From positions 1 through 59,821 of the IMG/VR virus record IMGVR_UViG_3300032050_000155: DNA of 59,821 nt, one strand, 5' to 3'. The translations under genes were made by a program, and so were the position numbers. The DNA comes from a virus. Shown one piece after another: positions 20,193 through 28,731 of the stretch. The notes beneath the pieces are model-generated. The model worked only from the letters and a program-made list of their open reading frames with translations, was not told the DNA's origin and did no database searches. Position 1 is the first letter of the stretch. The number at the start of each line of letters is the position of its first letter.

Positions 20193-22118
20193 ATGAGCGT
20201 AATTAGCGACGAATTTGTAAACACCTATAACGGCAAGCCAATACCTTGGGGTTTTAATGGCATGGGGGAGATTGTTTTTCTCCGTACGTATAGCCGCACC
20301 AAAGAAGATGGAACACTCGAAACCTGGGCTGACACAATCCAGCGCGTTATAAATGGCGCAATTGAAATTGGAGTCCCCTACACACAAAAAGAAGCTGAAG
20401 AACTTTTTGACCACATGTACAACCTTCGTTGCTCAATGAGCGGACGAGCATTGTGGCAACTTGGAACACCTATGGTTAAGAAGTTTGGTGGAGCATCGCT
20501 CAATAACTGTTATTTCGTAAACGTTGAAACAATCGAGGATTTTGAGTTCTTGTTTGACATGCTCATGCTTGGCGGTGGTGTTGGATTCTCTGTTGAGCGC
20601 TCCAAGATTCATGACCTGCCAAAAATCAAGACAGGTGTAACGATTACGCATGAACGCACTAATGATGCGGACATCATTGTTCCGGACTCACGAACCGGTT
20701 GGCGTCGCCTTCTTCACGGCGTACTAAAGTCATACTTTGACACCGGTAAGTCATTCTCATACTCCACGATTCTGGTTCGCGAATTTGGAGCACCACTCAA
20801 AACGTTTGGTGGAACTGCCAGCGGACCTGGCGCGCTCATTGATGGAATAGCAGATATCTGTAAAGTGCTAGACAACCGTGTTGGCAAGAAACTTCGCTCT
20901 GTTGACGTGCTAGATATTTGCAACATCATCGGGCGCATTGTTGTCTCTGGTTCATCTCGCCGCTCGGCTCAGATTTCAATGGGTGACCCAGATGACGTTT
21001 TGTTTCTCCGAGCCAAAAACTGGGCGTCTGGTTCCATTCCGGCATGGAGAGCAAACAGCAACAACTCCCTCTACGCGGATGGCTGGAATGAAATCCCCTC
21101 CGAGCTATGGAAGGGTTATGACGGTTCTGGTGAACCATACGGTTTGGTAAACAGAAAACTTGCTCGCACGTATGGACGTCTTGGAGAGAAGCGTCCAGAC
21201 CCAACAATCGAGGGCTTCAACCCTTGTGCCGAAATTGCCCTTGGGGACGGCGAGTCGTGCAATCTAGCAACGGTTTTCCTTCCGAATATCACATCAGAGA
21301 AGCAGTTGCACAGCATTGCTCGTTTGCTTTACATGACACAGAAGCACATCACGCGTCTGCCCTATCCATATGAGAAGACAACTTCGATTGTTCGTCAGAA
21401 CGCTCGTCTTGGGCAGAGCATCACTGGAGTTCTTCAGTCAACGGAGAAGCAGTTGTCATGGCTCGACGGCACTTATCAATATTTGCGCGATATCGATAAG
21501 GAATATTCAGCAAAGAATGGTTTCCCTGAGTCAGTCAGAATAACGACGGTTCAGCCATCCGGCACACTTTCTCTGCTGCCTGGGGTTACTCCTGGAATTC
21601 ACCCAGCTTTTGCTAGTCACTACATTCGTCGTGTTCGGTTCGGTGCCTCTGACCCATTGGTTGAGGCATGCCGCAAGCGTGGATACAAGGTTCAGTGGGA
21701 CGTCGGCCTTGATGGGCGTGAGGACCATACGCGTTTCGTTGTTGAATTCCCTTGCATGTCACCAGAGGGTTCAATTCTCGCAAAAGATATGACAGCAATC
21801 GAGCAGCTTGAGTGGGTTAAGAAAATGCAGACACAGTGGGCAGATAATGCAGTTTCTGTGACTGTTTATTACCGTAAAGAAGAGCTTGATGACATCAAGT
21901 CATGGTTGAGCCAGAACTATGACAAAGGCGTAAAATCTGTTTCGTTCCTCTTGCATAGTGACCACAACTTTGCCCTACCTCCATATGAGGAAATTACGGA
22001 AGAGCAGTACACGAAGACTGTTTCGAAGATTAATTTCGACCTACCTTTGGTCCAGAGCAAGTTTGACGCAGAGTTCGATTTAGAGAATTGCGCAACTGGA
22101 GCCTGCCCGGTAAAGTGA
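20193..22118 (+). CDS. nrdJ: Class II (B12-dependent) ribonucleoside-triphosphate reductase
   Basis: The 641-aa product matches the monomeric adenosylcobalamin-dependent RTPR type: MSVISDEFVNTYNGKPIPWG at the start, SLNNCYFVNVE (Cys106) and the active-site block FNPCAEIALGDGESCN (Cys345). LPGVTPGIHPAFASHYIRRVRFG and the C-terminal redox pair CATGAC (Cys633, Cys638) complete the pattern. It makes dNTPs from NTPs without oxygen dependence and needs host cobalamin and a thioredoxin, which the phage encodes (8061-8405). The codons look more biased than in neighbouring genes, in line with strong expression. No intron or intein is seen. Confidence 0.93.
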   Translation: MSVISDEFVNTYNGKPIPWGFNGMGEIVFLRTYSRTKEDGTLETWADTIQRVINGAIEIGVPYTQKEAEELFDHMYNLRCSMSGRALWQLGTPMVKKFGGASLNNCYFVNVETIEDFEFLFDMLMLGGGVGFSVERSKIHDLPKIKTGVTITHERTNDADIIVPDSRTGWRRLLHGVLKSYFDTGKSFSYSTILVREFGAPLKTFGGTASGPGALIDGIADICKVLDNRVGKKLRSVDVLDICNIIGRIVVSGSSRRSAQISMGDPDDVLFLRAKNWASGSIPAWRANSNNSLYADGWNEIPSELWKGYDGSGEPYGLVNRKLARTYGRLGEKRPDPTIEGFNPCAEIALGDGESCNLATVFLPNITSEKQLHSIARLLYMTQKHITRLPYPYEKTTSIVRQNARLGQSITGVLQSTEKQLSWLDGTYQYLRDIDKEYSAKNGFPESVRITTVQPSGTLSLLPGVTPGIHPAFASHYIRRVRFGASDPLVEACRKRGYKVQWDVGLDGREDHTRFVVEFPCMSPEGSILAKDMTAIEQLEWVKKMQTQWADNAVSVTVYYRKEELDDIKSWLSQNYDKGVKSVSFLLHSDHNFALPPYEEITEEQYTKTVSKINFDLPLVQSKFDAEFDLENCATGACPVK

Positions 22119-22124
22119 TTGTAA

Positions 22125-22161
22125 GTGGCCACCCCGAAAAGTACGAACTCGGGGTGGCCAC
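22125..22161 (+). terminator. 13-bp perfect hairpin after ribonucleotide reductase
   Basis: GTGGCCACCCCGA (22125-22137) and TCGGGGTGGCCAC (22149-22161) form a perfect G/C-rich stem with an 11-base loop, 7 bases after the stop codon. No T tract follows. It may be a U-less terminator of the type described in actinobacteria, or a processing signal between the mRNA and the tRNAs. Confidence 0.55.
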
Positions 22162-22169
22162 CAACAAAT

Positions 22170-22245
22170 GCGTCGGTGGCCAAATGGATAAGGCAACAGA
22201 CTTCTAATCTGTCGATTGCAGGTTCGAGTCCTGCCCGACGCGCCA
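22170..22245 (+). tRNA. tRNA-Arg (TCT), CCA encoded
   Basis: Acceptor GCGTCGG/CCGACGC, D arm TGGCCAAATGGATAAGGC, anticodon arm ACAGA-CTTCTAA-TCTGT (anticodon TCT) and T loop GGTTCGAGTCC, followed by G and an encoded CCA. It reads AGA, a rare codon in G+C-rich actinobacteria. Confidence 0.96.
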
Positions 22246-22280
22246 TTTTGACAGCGTGGGGTGCGTAGCCCAGCAGCAGG

Positions 22281-22361
22281 GGGCTAGTGGTGGAATGGCA
22301 TACACGGAGGACTTAAAATCCTCTCCCGAAAGGGATGCGGGTTCAAATCCCGCCTAGCCCA
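22281..22361 (+). tRNA. tRNA-Leu (TAA)
   Basis: Class II tRNA with acceptor GGGCTAG/CTAGCCC, D arm TGGTGGAATGGCATACAC, anticodon arm GAGGA-CTTAAAA-TCCTC (anticodon TAA), variable arm CTCCCGAAAGGGAT and T loop GGTTCAAATCC. It reads UUA, typically the rarest Leu codon in G+C-rich actinobacteria. Confidence 0.95.
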
Positions 22362-22380
22362 CAAGGTAGTATTCAATCAT

Positions 22381-22456
22381 TGGCGAGTAGCTCAGTTGGC
22401 AGAGCGGAGGACTGTTAATCCTTTGGTCGCAGGTTCGAGCCCTGCCTCGCCAGCCA
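22381..22456 (+). tRNA. tRNA-Asn (GTT), CCA encoded
   Basis: Acceptor TGGCGAG/CTCGCCA, D arm TAGCTCAGTTGGCAGAGC, anticodon arm AGGA-CTGTTAA-TCCT (anticodon GTT) and T loop GGTTCGAGCCC, followed by GCCA. It is the last of the three plus-strand tRNAs. Confidence 0.96.
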
Positions 22457-22476
22457 AATAAATACCGCATAAGGTG

Positions 22477-22482
22477 TACAAT
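22477..22482 (+). promoter_or_regulatory. -10 box giving a likely leaderless mRNA (ATG at 22489)
   Basis: TACAAT is followed by 6 bases (GTTCGG) and the ATG at 22489. There is no Shine-Dalgarno sequence, so transcription probably starts at or next to the A of the ATG. Confidence 0.55.
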
Positions 22483-22488
22483 GTTCGG

Positions 22489-22851
22489 ATGGCTGAATTC
22501 GAACCAACAGAGAGACTTGGTGACTTTAGGGATATATTGTCCCGGTTCCAGTCTGGTTTTCCCGCAATAATAGATTGCGAGCATGGGTGGAATGAAATTA
22601 TCGCCAACTGCCATCAGGAGTTAAAAACAATAGATGACGAGTATACGATTGCCCAGATTAAAGAGAAATTTGGAACACTCAAGTATTACTTTTCTTCTAG
22701 TAACCCATCTCTTTACAAGCAGATGTGTGGGGTTGTTTCTAAATATGAAAAGATGTCTTCTTCGACATGCGAGCTCTGTGGTTCTCCTGGGGCAACCAGG
22801 AACTCTGGCTACATCAAGACGCTATGCAATGAGCACGCGAAAACTAATTAG
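22489..22851 (+). CDS. Hypothetical protein with C-terminal zinc-ribbon-like motif, 120 aa
   Basis: The product starts MAEFEPTERLGDFRD. The central part (CEHGWNEIIANCHQELKTIDDEYTIAQIKEKFGTLKYYFSSS) resembles a small phage/bacterial family from memory. The C-terminus has CELCGSPGATRNSGYIKTLCNEHA, a C-x2-C...C-x2-H pattern fitting a zinc ribbon. The function is unknown. It converges with the 22848-23672 gene, overlapping by 4 bases. Confidence 0.75.
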   Translation: MAEFEPTERLGDFRDILSRFQSGFPAIIDCEHGWNEIIANCHQELKTIDDEYTIAQIKEKFGTLKYYFSSSNPSLYKQMCGVVSKYEKMSSSTCELCGSPGATRNSGYIKTLCNEHAKTN

Positions 22852-23672
22852 CGCTTATCTTTTCTCGCTTTAGCCATTTGTCGTGACGCCCTGTTCATTC
22901 TGGCCATGACGGATTCGTCACCAGCAAACATTCGGTCGCCTTTCATAAAAGATGGGGAAAGCATCAACATTGCTTTCCTGGTCTCATCGCGAAGTGTGGT
23001 TACCGATTCGTCTGTAACTAGCTCTTCCGGGGTATAGAGTTCACTAATTACGCCAATACCGGTGAGGTCCGTATCATGAATACTGCGGTCAGCCGATTTT
23101 CTTTGTGTCGAGCCAAATATTGACAAACTAAATTCTTCGGGATTTTCTGACTTCTTCTTAACCTTGCTATAACGCTCAAGAAGTCTTCTCCCCTTTGCTG
23201 CAAGCTTTGCTGCATCTTCCATATTTTTGGGTACTGGTTCACCCCATGCTGCGGCAGAGAGCGCAAGCCTTGTGGCTCTACCTTTTTCGTCAACCATTGG
23301 CCCGGATGGATTCGTGAAGAAGCGTGTTAGGAAGGAGCCCTTCCTTCTCATCTTTTCTGGAGTATTTGCTGGCCCCATTACTCCGGGTTTTAGGTTTGCC
23401 CCTTCTTTGCGCTTGAAGTAGGCGCGCCCAGCAGCAGTGAGACCACCCTTGGGGTCTTTGAGTCTTTTCTTGGCTGCCTTGCCTTCAATGCAGTCATTTA
23501 AGATTTTCCCACCGTAGTATTCATCGAATATCGGCATCATTGAATCGCTCTTTAGTTCGACTATTGACTGCTCAGCAATTAGGGCAAGTTCTTCTTCGAC
23601 GTCTATGGCGTCAGAAATATTAAGAAGCTGCTCAAAGAGGGAGTCAAGATTCTCGTTATTGGTTTCATCCAT
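22848..23672 (-). CDS. DUF6321-like phage protein, 274 aa
   Basis: Residues 65-180 (KDPKGGLTAAGRAYFKRKEGA, GSFLTRFFTNPSGPM, TRLALSAAAWGEPVPKN, KGRRLLERY) match, from memory, the phage domain DUF6321. The N-terminus is acidic and helical; the C-terminal part (TLRDETRKAMLMLSPSFMKGDRMF, then a basic helix) is unique. The gene has its own -10 box close to the start and follows the capsid terminator. A virion or DNA-packaging role is plausible by position only. Confidence 0.75.
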   Translation of the reverse strand: MDETNNENLDSLFEQLLNISDAIDVEEELALIAEQSIVELKSDSMMPIFDEYYGGKILNDCIEGKAAKKRLKDPKGGLTAAGRAYFKRKEGANLKPGVMGPANTPEKMRRKGSFLTRFFTNPSGPMVDEKGRATRLALSAAAWGEPVPKNMEDAAKLAAKGRRLLERYSKVKKKSENPEEFSLSIFGSTQRKSADRSIHDTDLTGIGVISELYTPEELVTDESVTTLRDETRKAMLMLSPSFMKGDRMFAGDESVMARMNRASRQMAKARKDKR

Positions 23673-23680
23673 ATAGCTAC

Positions 23681-23686
23681 ATTATC
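23681..23686 (-). promoter_or_regulatory. -10 box for the DUF6321-like gene
   Basis: On the minus strand GATAAT lies 8 bases upstream of the ATG at 23672, and the gene follows a terminator, so it needs its own promoter. No Shine-Dalgarno sequence is present, consistent with a leaderless start. The -35 box is unclear. Confidence 0.45.
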
Positions 23687-23703
23687 CCATGAAAGTTGTT
23701 TGT

Positions 23704-23752
23704 AGATAGAAAAGAACCCTGGGGTTCCGGTTTCCCGTTGCCCCAGGGTTCT
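23704..23752 (-). terminator. Rho-independent terminator after the major capsid gene
   Basis: A 12-bp perfect stem (AGAACCCTGGGG / CCCCAGGGTTCT) with a 16-base loop is followed on the minus strand by TTTCTAT. It lies about 30 bases after the capsid stop codon and should stop most transcripts of this highly expressed gene. Confidence 0.88.
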
Positions 23753-23780
23753 CTCTTGCGTTGCTACGCGTTGGTCGTTA

Positions 23781-25142
23781 TCAGACAGGTGCGCTGTCGA
23801 ATGACACCTTCACGAAGGCCTCTGGACGCTTCACCGCTAGGGCTAGGCGCTGCTCGGCCAAGATGACGATGGCGTTGCGTACGAAGAAGTCTGAGTGCTG
23901 TTCCGAAATACGGATGCTGGCTTCCTCGCGGTCGTACAACTGAGCGCCGGTACCGAAGGCACCAACAAGAGCAGTGCCCTCATCGATGGCTGGGGTGTCC
24001 ACCAGCGGCATGCGCCAGACCTTTGGCTCACCACCCATCGCAACCGAAACTGCGATTAGGTACTGACCCTGCTCGTCCTTCGTCAGTTCGATGTCTTCCC
24101 AGTCGTTCGGGTGTAGAACAACACCGCTTGGCTCGTAGTAAGCCAGGAACGAGAGGGTAGCAGCACGACGAATTGCGTCAGCCTTGGTGTCAGCAACTGG
24201 AGCGGTTTCTCCATCTGACCATGCGTATTCCTGAATGTTTGGTGTGTTGAGCACGCCGAGAAGGTTCTCGCCGGTTCCGTCACCGTTCAGAATCTGGTTG
24301 TCTTCGAGGAGACGCAGACCGTACATTAGCTCGTTGTCGATGATTGAGCGCAGCTGTGGCTCATCGGCAAGAACGTTGCGGTGTGCTGCTTCCCAGTGTG
24401 CGAGTGTGCGCACTGGAGCCTGCTCGCCAACGAAAGCGAATGACGACTGTGGCTTGATGCCGAAGGTCGCGCTCGCTGCGCCGGTTCCACGCTCTGCAAC
24501 TGTCGCAGCGTTGTTTACGCCATGACCAGCCTCAAGTGTGGTGAACCCGAGCTGACGGAAGTACTCGATAACCGCTGCGTTTGTGCGACGGACCGGGAAA
24601 AGGTCACGAACGCGCTTGGTACGCATTGGAGGAGTAACGATTGCGTCACGCTGAACTGAACCAAGGCCAGTGGTGATGTCACCGCTTGGCATACCTGAGA
24701 AGACGTCCTTGACGTTGTAACCACCTGAGAAGCTGGTGAGGGAAGCCTTCACCTGCCATGGAGCGGCCATGTTTGCGCCATTACGTCCACCGTTGAGGGC
24801 CTTGAACTCAGCTGACTCAAGGAACATCTGGCCGATGCTCTTGATTTCACGTGATGTCAACTGGGTGAGGTCAGCGGCAGCAGCAGCATAGGCTGAAGAA
24901 ACCGAGTCACCTGCTGGCTGATTTGACCAGCTGTCAACGTTTTCGATGGTCTGAAGGTCCGAAAGAAGCGACTTGATTTCTTTGATGTCGCGCATGTTCT
25001 TGTCGAACGCTGTCTTCTGGTCTGAGGAGACGACTACTGTGCCGTCCTCAACGCGGAACGAGTCGGCAATTGCCTTATTCTCGTCCATTTTGGTTCTTAG
25101 AGCTGACTGGAGCTCTGAGATGCGGGCTTTGTCTTCCGACAT
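23781..25142 (-). CDS. Major capsid protein (HK97 fold)
   Basis: The 453-aa product has an N-terminal coiled-coil delta domain (residues 1-100, AlaLysGlu-rich), a Ser/Ala linker and then the HK97 core: VKDVFSGMPSGDITTGLGSVQRDAIVTPP, RVRDLFPVRRTNAAVIEY, EQAPVRTLAHWEAAHRNVLAD, ENLLGVLNTPNIQEY and SGVVLHPNDWEDIELTKD. F-S-G motifs at 138-140 and 148-150 sit where delta-domain cleavage is expected. An AGAGG ribosome site precedes the ATG. Codon use is strongly biased and more G+C-rich than in its neighbours, as expected for the most abundant virion protein. It has its own terminator. Confidence 0.95.
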   Translation of the reverse strand: MSEDKARISELQSALRTKMDENKAIADSFRVEDGTVVVSSDQKTAFDKNMRDIKEIKSLLSDLQTIENVDSWSNQPAGDSVSSAYAAAAADLTQLTSREIKSIGQMFLESAEFKALNGGRNGANMAAPWQVKASLTSFSGGYNVKDVFSGMPSGDITTGLGSVQRDAIVTPPMRTKRVRDLFPVRRTNAAVIEYFRQLGFTTLEAGHGVNNAATVAERGTGAASATFGIKPQSSFAFVGEQAPVRTLAHWEAAHRNVLADEPQLRSIIDNELMYGLRLLEDNQILNGDGTGENLLGVLNTPNIQEYAWSDGETAPVADTKADAIRRAATLSFLAYYEPSGVVLHPNDWEDIELTKDEQGQYLIAVSVAMGGEPKVWRMPLVDTPAIDEGTALVGAFGTGAQLYDREEASIRISEQHSDFFVRNAIVILAEQRLALAVKRPEAFVKVSFDSAPV

Positions 25143-25308
25143 TGTGTTTACCTCTTATTGAAGTTGAAGGGTTGGATTAATTGCTTTTCAGCGGATGGCT
25201 TAGGTAAGCACCCAGCCCTGCTAATAATCAAAAATAACAGATGATTGACATCATTTAGTGGAACTAATTATGTTTTGCCATTAAAGTGTGTAAATAGTTT
25301 TTTTACTG

Positions 25309-25947
25309 CTACTTGTGCCTTAGTTCTTCAGGGATGCTTGACTTGCGTTTTACGGGCTTATTTCCTCGTTCTGAAAGAACAACCCGAACTGCTTCCCTGG
25401 TTTCATTGTCTCTTCTTTTGGAGATATTTCGTCTACCAAGGGCCGTTGAGCCAGCCCTGTTTGCATAATCCGTCATGTTGCTGCACGGCATCCATACCGA
25501 GCGTCCATTTTTGCTGACCCGCCTACTAATGCCGATGCACCCAAGCTGTCTTGAACGAGCCCTAGCTGACTCTGGGTCCATAAATACATCCATGTCTGTC
25601 TCGCGGATATATTCTGGGCCGACTGATTTGCCACCAAAAGAAGTTGCCGACACGAGTCCACCGCCAGGGAGTGTAGCTATGCCCATTATTGGGGCTTCGC
25701 GGAGGTTCTCCCAATCACTTCTTTTCTTTTTCCTCTTACCCATCTCGCGTTTTTTCTTAGGGCTGTAACCGGGGACAACTGTTCTCCATTTCGATGTTTC
25801 CGCAATATTGGAGATTCTCTCCATTTCTTCCATTGTCTCGCATGGCATCCAGTTTCCGTCTGCGGAAAGATGCGCACCAGTGCAGCCAATTTCTCTGGCC
25901 ATTGCAAGTGCCTGAACTTTATCGACTAATTTCTTTTCGCGTGCCAT
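25309..25947 (-). CDS. Virion-associated protein with two GC-x-G...WMPC modules, 212 aa
   Basis: The product contains two related cysteine modules: AREIGCTGAHLSADGNWMPCETMEE (residues about 17-41) and SRQLGCIGISRRVSKNGRSVWMPCSNM (about 128-155). Each has G-C-x-G, a short beta hairpin and W-M-P-C. I recall similar modules in structural proteins of actinobacteriophages. The rest is basic (KKKREMGKRKKKR). It lies directly upstream of the capsid gene. The 166 bases between it and the capsid ATG hold the capsid leader and no other recognised feature. Confidence 0.6.
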   Translation of the reverse strand: MAREKKLVDKVQALAMAREIGCTGAHLSADGNWMPCETMEEMERISNIAETSKWRTVVPGYSPKKKREMGKRKKKRSDWENLREAPIMGIATLPGGGLVSATSFGGKSVGPEYIRETDMDVFMDPESARARSRQLGCIGISRRVSKNGRSVWMPCSNMTDYANRAGSTALGRRNISKRRDNETREAVRVVLSERGNKPVKRKSSIPEELRHK

Positions 25948-25949
25948 GA

Positions 25950-26687
25950 TTACCCAAGTTTCGACTTAATTGAAATTGTTATTCTTTGCTTACCAGAAAG
26001 CATTTTTTTGCCATCAATAACTGGAGACAGGTTTCTCGCTCTTCTCTTCAGTCTTCTTCTGGCTGTGGTCCTATCGCGTTTTCCGTCATCTGAAAGAAAT
26101 CTGCCCATCATTGATTCAGGCACAGATTTTTCTGCAATTTCGGAGGCAAGTAGAGAGATTGCATTATTTTTTCGTGGAACAAATGCTGACTTAGTTGTAT
26201 CGAAACCAAATTTTCCACTCTTTATGGGGGAAATGATGGACGAAATCCGCGAAGCGACCTCGAATTGTCTTGCCTTATAATCAATTGCATTCATTTTTGA
26301 CTCAACAGAAGAAAATTTTGCTATTGATAGCTCTGATGAGGGCTTGTTTTCACTTAATTCAGTGTTTGTGTGTCTATTGCTAAACATGCGAAAGGCCTGC
26401 GATGGTTTTTCAGTAACGTAATCTTGTTTTAGTGACTTGGTTTCTATGGCGTCCGAGGCAAACGAACCAAGCATTTTTTCAATCGATGGGGTTACGGACT
26501 TGAATCCAGTGCAAACAAACCCCTCGGGAAGAGCTATTTGCTCTATATCTGCAGATATAGAGCTTTCTGCAACTATCCGCTTCCCGTACTCCGTCAAACT
26601 CTTTGATTCAATTACACCGTCATTATCGGAAATAACAACATGAGGGGTGTTTCTGAACAAATCTTTGATTATTGCGACTTTTTTCAT
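25950..26687 (-). CDS. Hypothetical head-module protein, 245 aa
   Basis: The product begins MKKVAIIKDLFRNTPHVVISDNDGVIESKSLTEYG, has a serine-rich middle and ends in a very basic segment (KRDRTTARRRLKRRARNLSP) followed by a beta-like KQRITISIKSKLG. No family, signal or membrane segment is recognised. It is sandwiched between two other head-module genes with 2-base and 1-base gaps, so it is part of the late operon. Confidence 0.6.
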   Translation of the reverse strand: MKKVAIIKDLFRNTPHVVISDNDGVIESKSLTEYGKRIVAESSISADIEQIALPEGFVCTGFKSVTPSIEKMLGSFASDAIETKSLKQDYVTEKPSQAFRMFSNRHTNTELSENKPSSELSIAKFSSVESKMNAIDYKARQFEVASRISSIISPIKSGKFGFDTTKSAFVPRKNNAISLLASEIAEKSVPESMMGRFLSDDGKRDRTTARRRLKRRARNLSPVIDGKKMLSGKQRITISIKSKLG

Positions 26688-26688
26688 T

Positions 26689-28731
26689 TTAGGCGCCTCT
26701 GATTATCGTGTTTAGGATGTTTTTTTGATTTCTAAGAACATCAAGTCGCTCTGTGAAAAGTTTTTCCATGATTTCCATGTGTATCTTTTCGCCTGCAGAC
26801 ATTCCATATCTGTTCATATCGTTCTGGAAATTGGAAGTACTGAACTTTCTTGCCCTATTAATGAGCTGACCAATGAACTGAATCAATAGAACCCTTTGTT
26901 CAGCCTTCAAAGTCTGGTAATACTCAGAATATGCTGGTGTCAGGCCTGATTCATAGAAGTCATTGAGTCTCAATTTCATTCTTTTGGTGATTTCTATCTT
27001 GGATAGGTCTGTCAGACCAGAAGTAGTGTTTTGTGCAAGCACTGCCCTTGTGCCATCAGGGGTATCTATTGGATAAATCGATGTTGATGGCCTATTTCTC
27101 TGGTCAGTAAGGAAATCGGCAACAATCATCCGGGCCACATCCTCGTAACCTATGTCCTGAAACTTTGCATTTGGATTAAACACGCCACCCGGTATTGCTG
27201 CTTCAACATCCTGGCGCAAGTACGTTCTTTTATCGCCGGCTTTGCCAACAAAAAGCACGTCAGGTGAGCTAAGCCCAAGGAACTGCTGTACGTCTGAAGC
27301 AAACCTTTCACCGAGATGTTGGAATTTTGCTGGACGCTCATACATGAAATACTTTTCTGGCCCAGATACAACTGCAGTAATGTTGTTGCCCATTTTCTGT
27401 TTCTGGATAGCGTTGGAACGCTTAATTACCTCAGAAAGAATGTCTGGGTGGATTGCAGAGAGAGAGCCACCCCCAGATAGGTGAGCCATTGCCCTGTCAA
27501 TATCTTTAATAAGCTTACGCTTTGCATCAAAAGACACAGTTTCTCTTGATTCCGAGGTGGAAACATCAACTGGCTTTTTTCTTCTCTTTGAAAAAAGGAG
27601 CTCTTGTGCCCATCTGGTTGTCTTGCCAACTGGCTCGTTTGGGTTCTTTATCCCAACAAATTTTTCTGAGTACTGAATCCCGTCGCCAATTTCTTGAGAA
27701 ACGTTTACCAGTCTTGCTGCTGGGTTTGTTGAGTTATTTATCTCCTGTGCAGTGTTAACTACCCGCCCAAGCTTTCTTCTTTCGCCAACAGTGAGCTTCC
27801 TTGCTTTTTCAAGCGTCAGCGAAGAACCACCAGGCAGAACATAAATAAGAGACCTTATTCCCGTATTTGAAAGAAGACCCAGCTCTTCTCCACCAATATC
27901 AGATGGAGACAATGCTGACATTATGAATGAAGCGCCTTCCATGTCCCTGTTGTCGGGTATTGCTCGCAAAACGCGGCTTGGTACGACCGGCTCAAGAACA
28001 AATCCGTCACGTCTTACCATTCGTCTCACCCGCGTCGACGACGAAGAATTAAACTGACCAACGTCACGGATAATGTCTCTTGTTCTACCCATAGAGATTG
28101 AGCGATTTTCGTTTCCGACACGCGGAATCTGGGGGGCACGACTTTGAATGATTGAACTTGGTGCTATTCCGCCAGTTATATCCCTTCCGGACACCCTATC
28201 CGGTAGTCCAGAAGTCTGTGCTCTGCGTATTTCTCTTACTGCTGCACCAAGGACTGATGGTATGTCGAAAAGTTGTTGACCGCAAGTTGTAAACCTATTG
28301 TCTGTAAATCTTCCACCATACTGATACCCCTCGGGGCATCTGGCCGCACGGTTTTGACCAGGCAGTGAACCGCCACGACGGCCTCCACCAAAACCTGGAG
28401 TGGCTGCTCTATAAAAAGCAGAACGAACAGGCGACCTTACCGGACCTAAGTCTCCAGGAACGAGAGTGCTTCCTATCGTGCTTCCTATTTGGCGTAGTGC
28501 ATTTGCCTTGAAGCTGATTTGATTGTTTCCTGTCTGACTTTTTCTTCTCTTAGTGTTGCCGTTTCTTTTTGAGAGAGCCCTGTACTGAATTAGGGCATGG
28601 GAAAGCTGCTTTCTTCCACGTAGATGGTCCACGTTTGACTTCCCAAAAAGGTCGCCAAGTACCACTCTTGTTACAATAAGCTCGTTATTGTCGCAACATG
28701 GAAGAAGTTCATCCACAGCAGTTTTCCTCAT
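26689..28731 (-). CDS. Large head-module protein with possible kinase-like C-terminal domain, 680 aa
   Basis: Residues about 100-180 hold a Gly/Arg-rich part with RCPEGYQYGGRFTDNRFTTCGQQLF, a cysteine motif also present in the 2070-aa protein (RCPPGTPAANQFTD...C). Residues about 455-640 contain EKYFMYERPAKFQHLGERFASD, then DVARMIVADFLTDQRNRP and AVLAQNTTSGL. The order resembles HipA/PI4K-type kinases (D-x3-x-D-R-x2-N loop followed by a D/Q-N pair), though the match is loose. It could be a virion-delivered kinase or purely structural. The start overlaps the upstream gene by 23 bases. Confidence 0.6.
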   Translation of the reverse strand: MRKTAVDELLPCCDNNELIVTRVVLGDLFGKSNVDHLRGRKQLSHALIQYRALSKRNGNTKRRKSQTGNNQISFKANALRQIGSTIGSTLVPGDLGPVRSPVRSAFYRAATPGFGGGRRGGSLPGQNRAARCPEGYQYGGRFTDNRFTTCGQQLFDIPSVLGAAVREIRRAQTSGLPDRVSGRDITGGIAPSSIIQSRAPQIPRVGNENRSISMGRTRDIIRDVGQFNSSSSTRVRRMVRRDGFVLEPVVPSRVLRAIPDNRDMEGASFIMSALSPSDIGGEELGLLSNTGIRSLIYVLPGGSSLTLEKARKLTVGERRKLGRVVNTAQEINNSTNPAARLVNVSQEIGDGIQYSEKFVGIKNPNEPVGKTTRWAQELLFSKRRKKPVDVSTSESRETVSFDAKRKLIKDIDRAMAHLSGGGSLSAIHPDILSEVIKRSNAIQKQKMGNNITAVVSGPEKYFMYERPAKFQHLGERFASDVQQFLGLSSPDVLFVGKAGDKRTYLRQDVEAAIPGGVFNPNAKFQDIGYEDVARMIVADFLTDQRNRPSTSIYPIDTPDGTRAVLAQNTTSGLTDLSKIEITKRMKLRLNDFYESGLTPAYSEYYQTLKAEQRVLLIQFIGQLINRARKFSTSNFQNDMNRYGMSAGEKIHMEIMEKLFTERLDVLRNQKNILNTIIRGA

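Noticed and set aside
22170-22456. tRNA genes as a phage attachment site
   Set aside because: No integrase and no second partial tRNA copy is seen in the window; the tRNAs are intact and typical of phage tRNA clusters.
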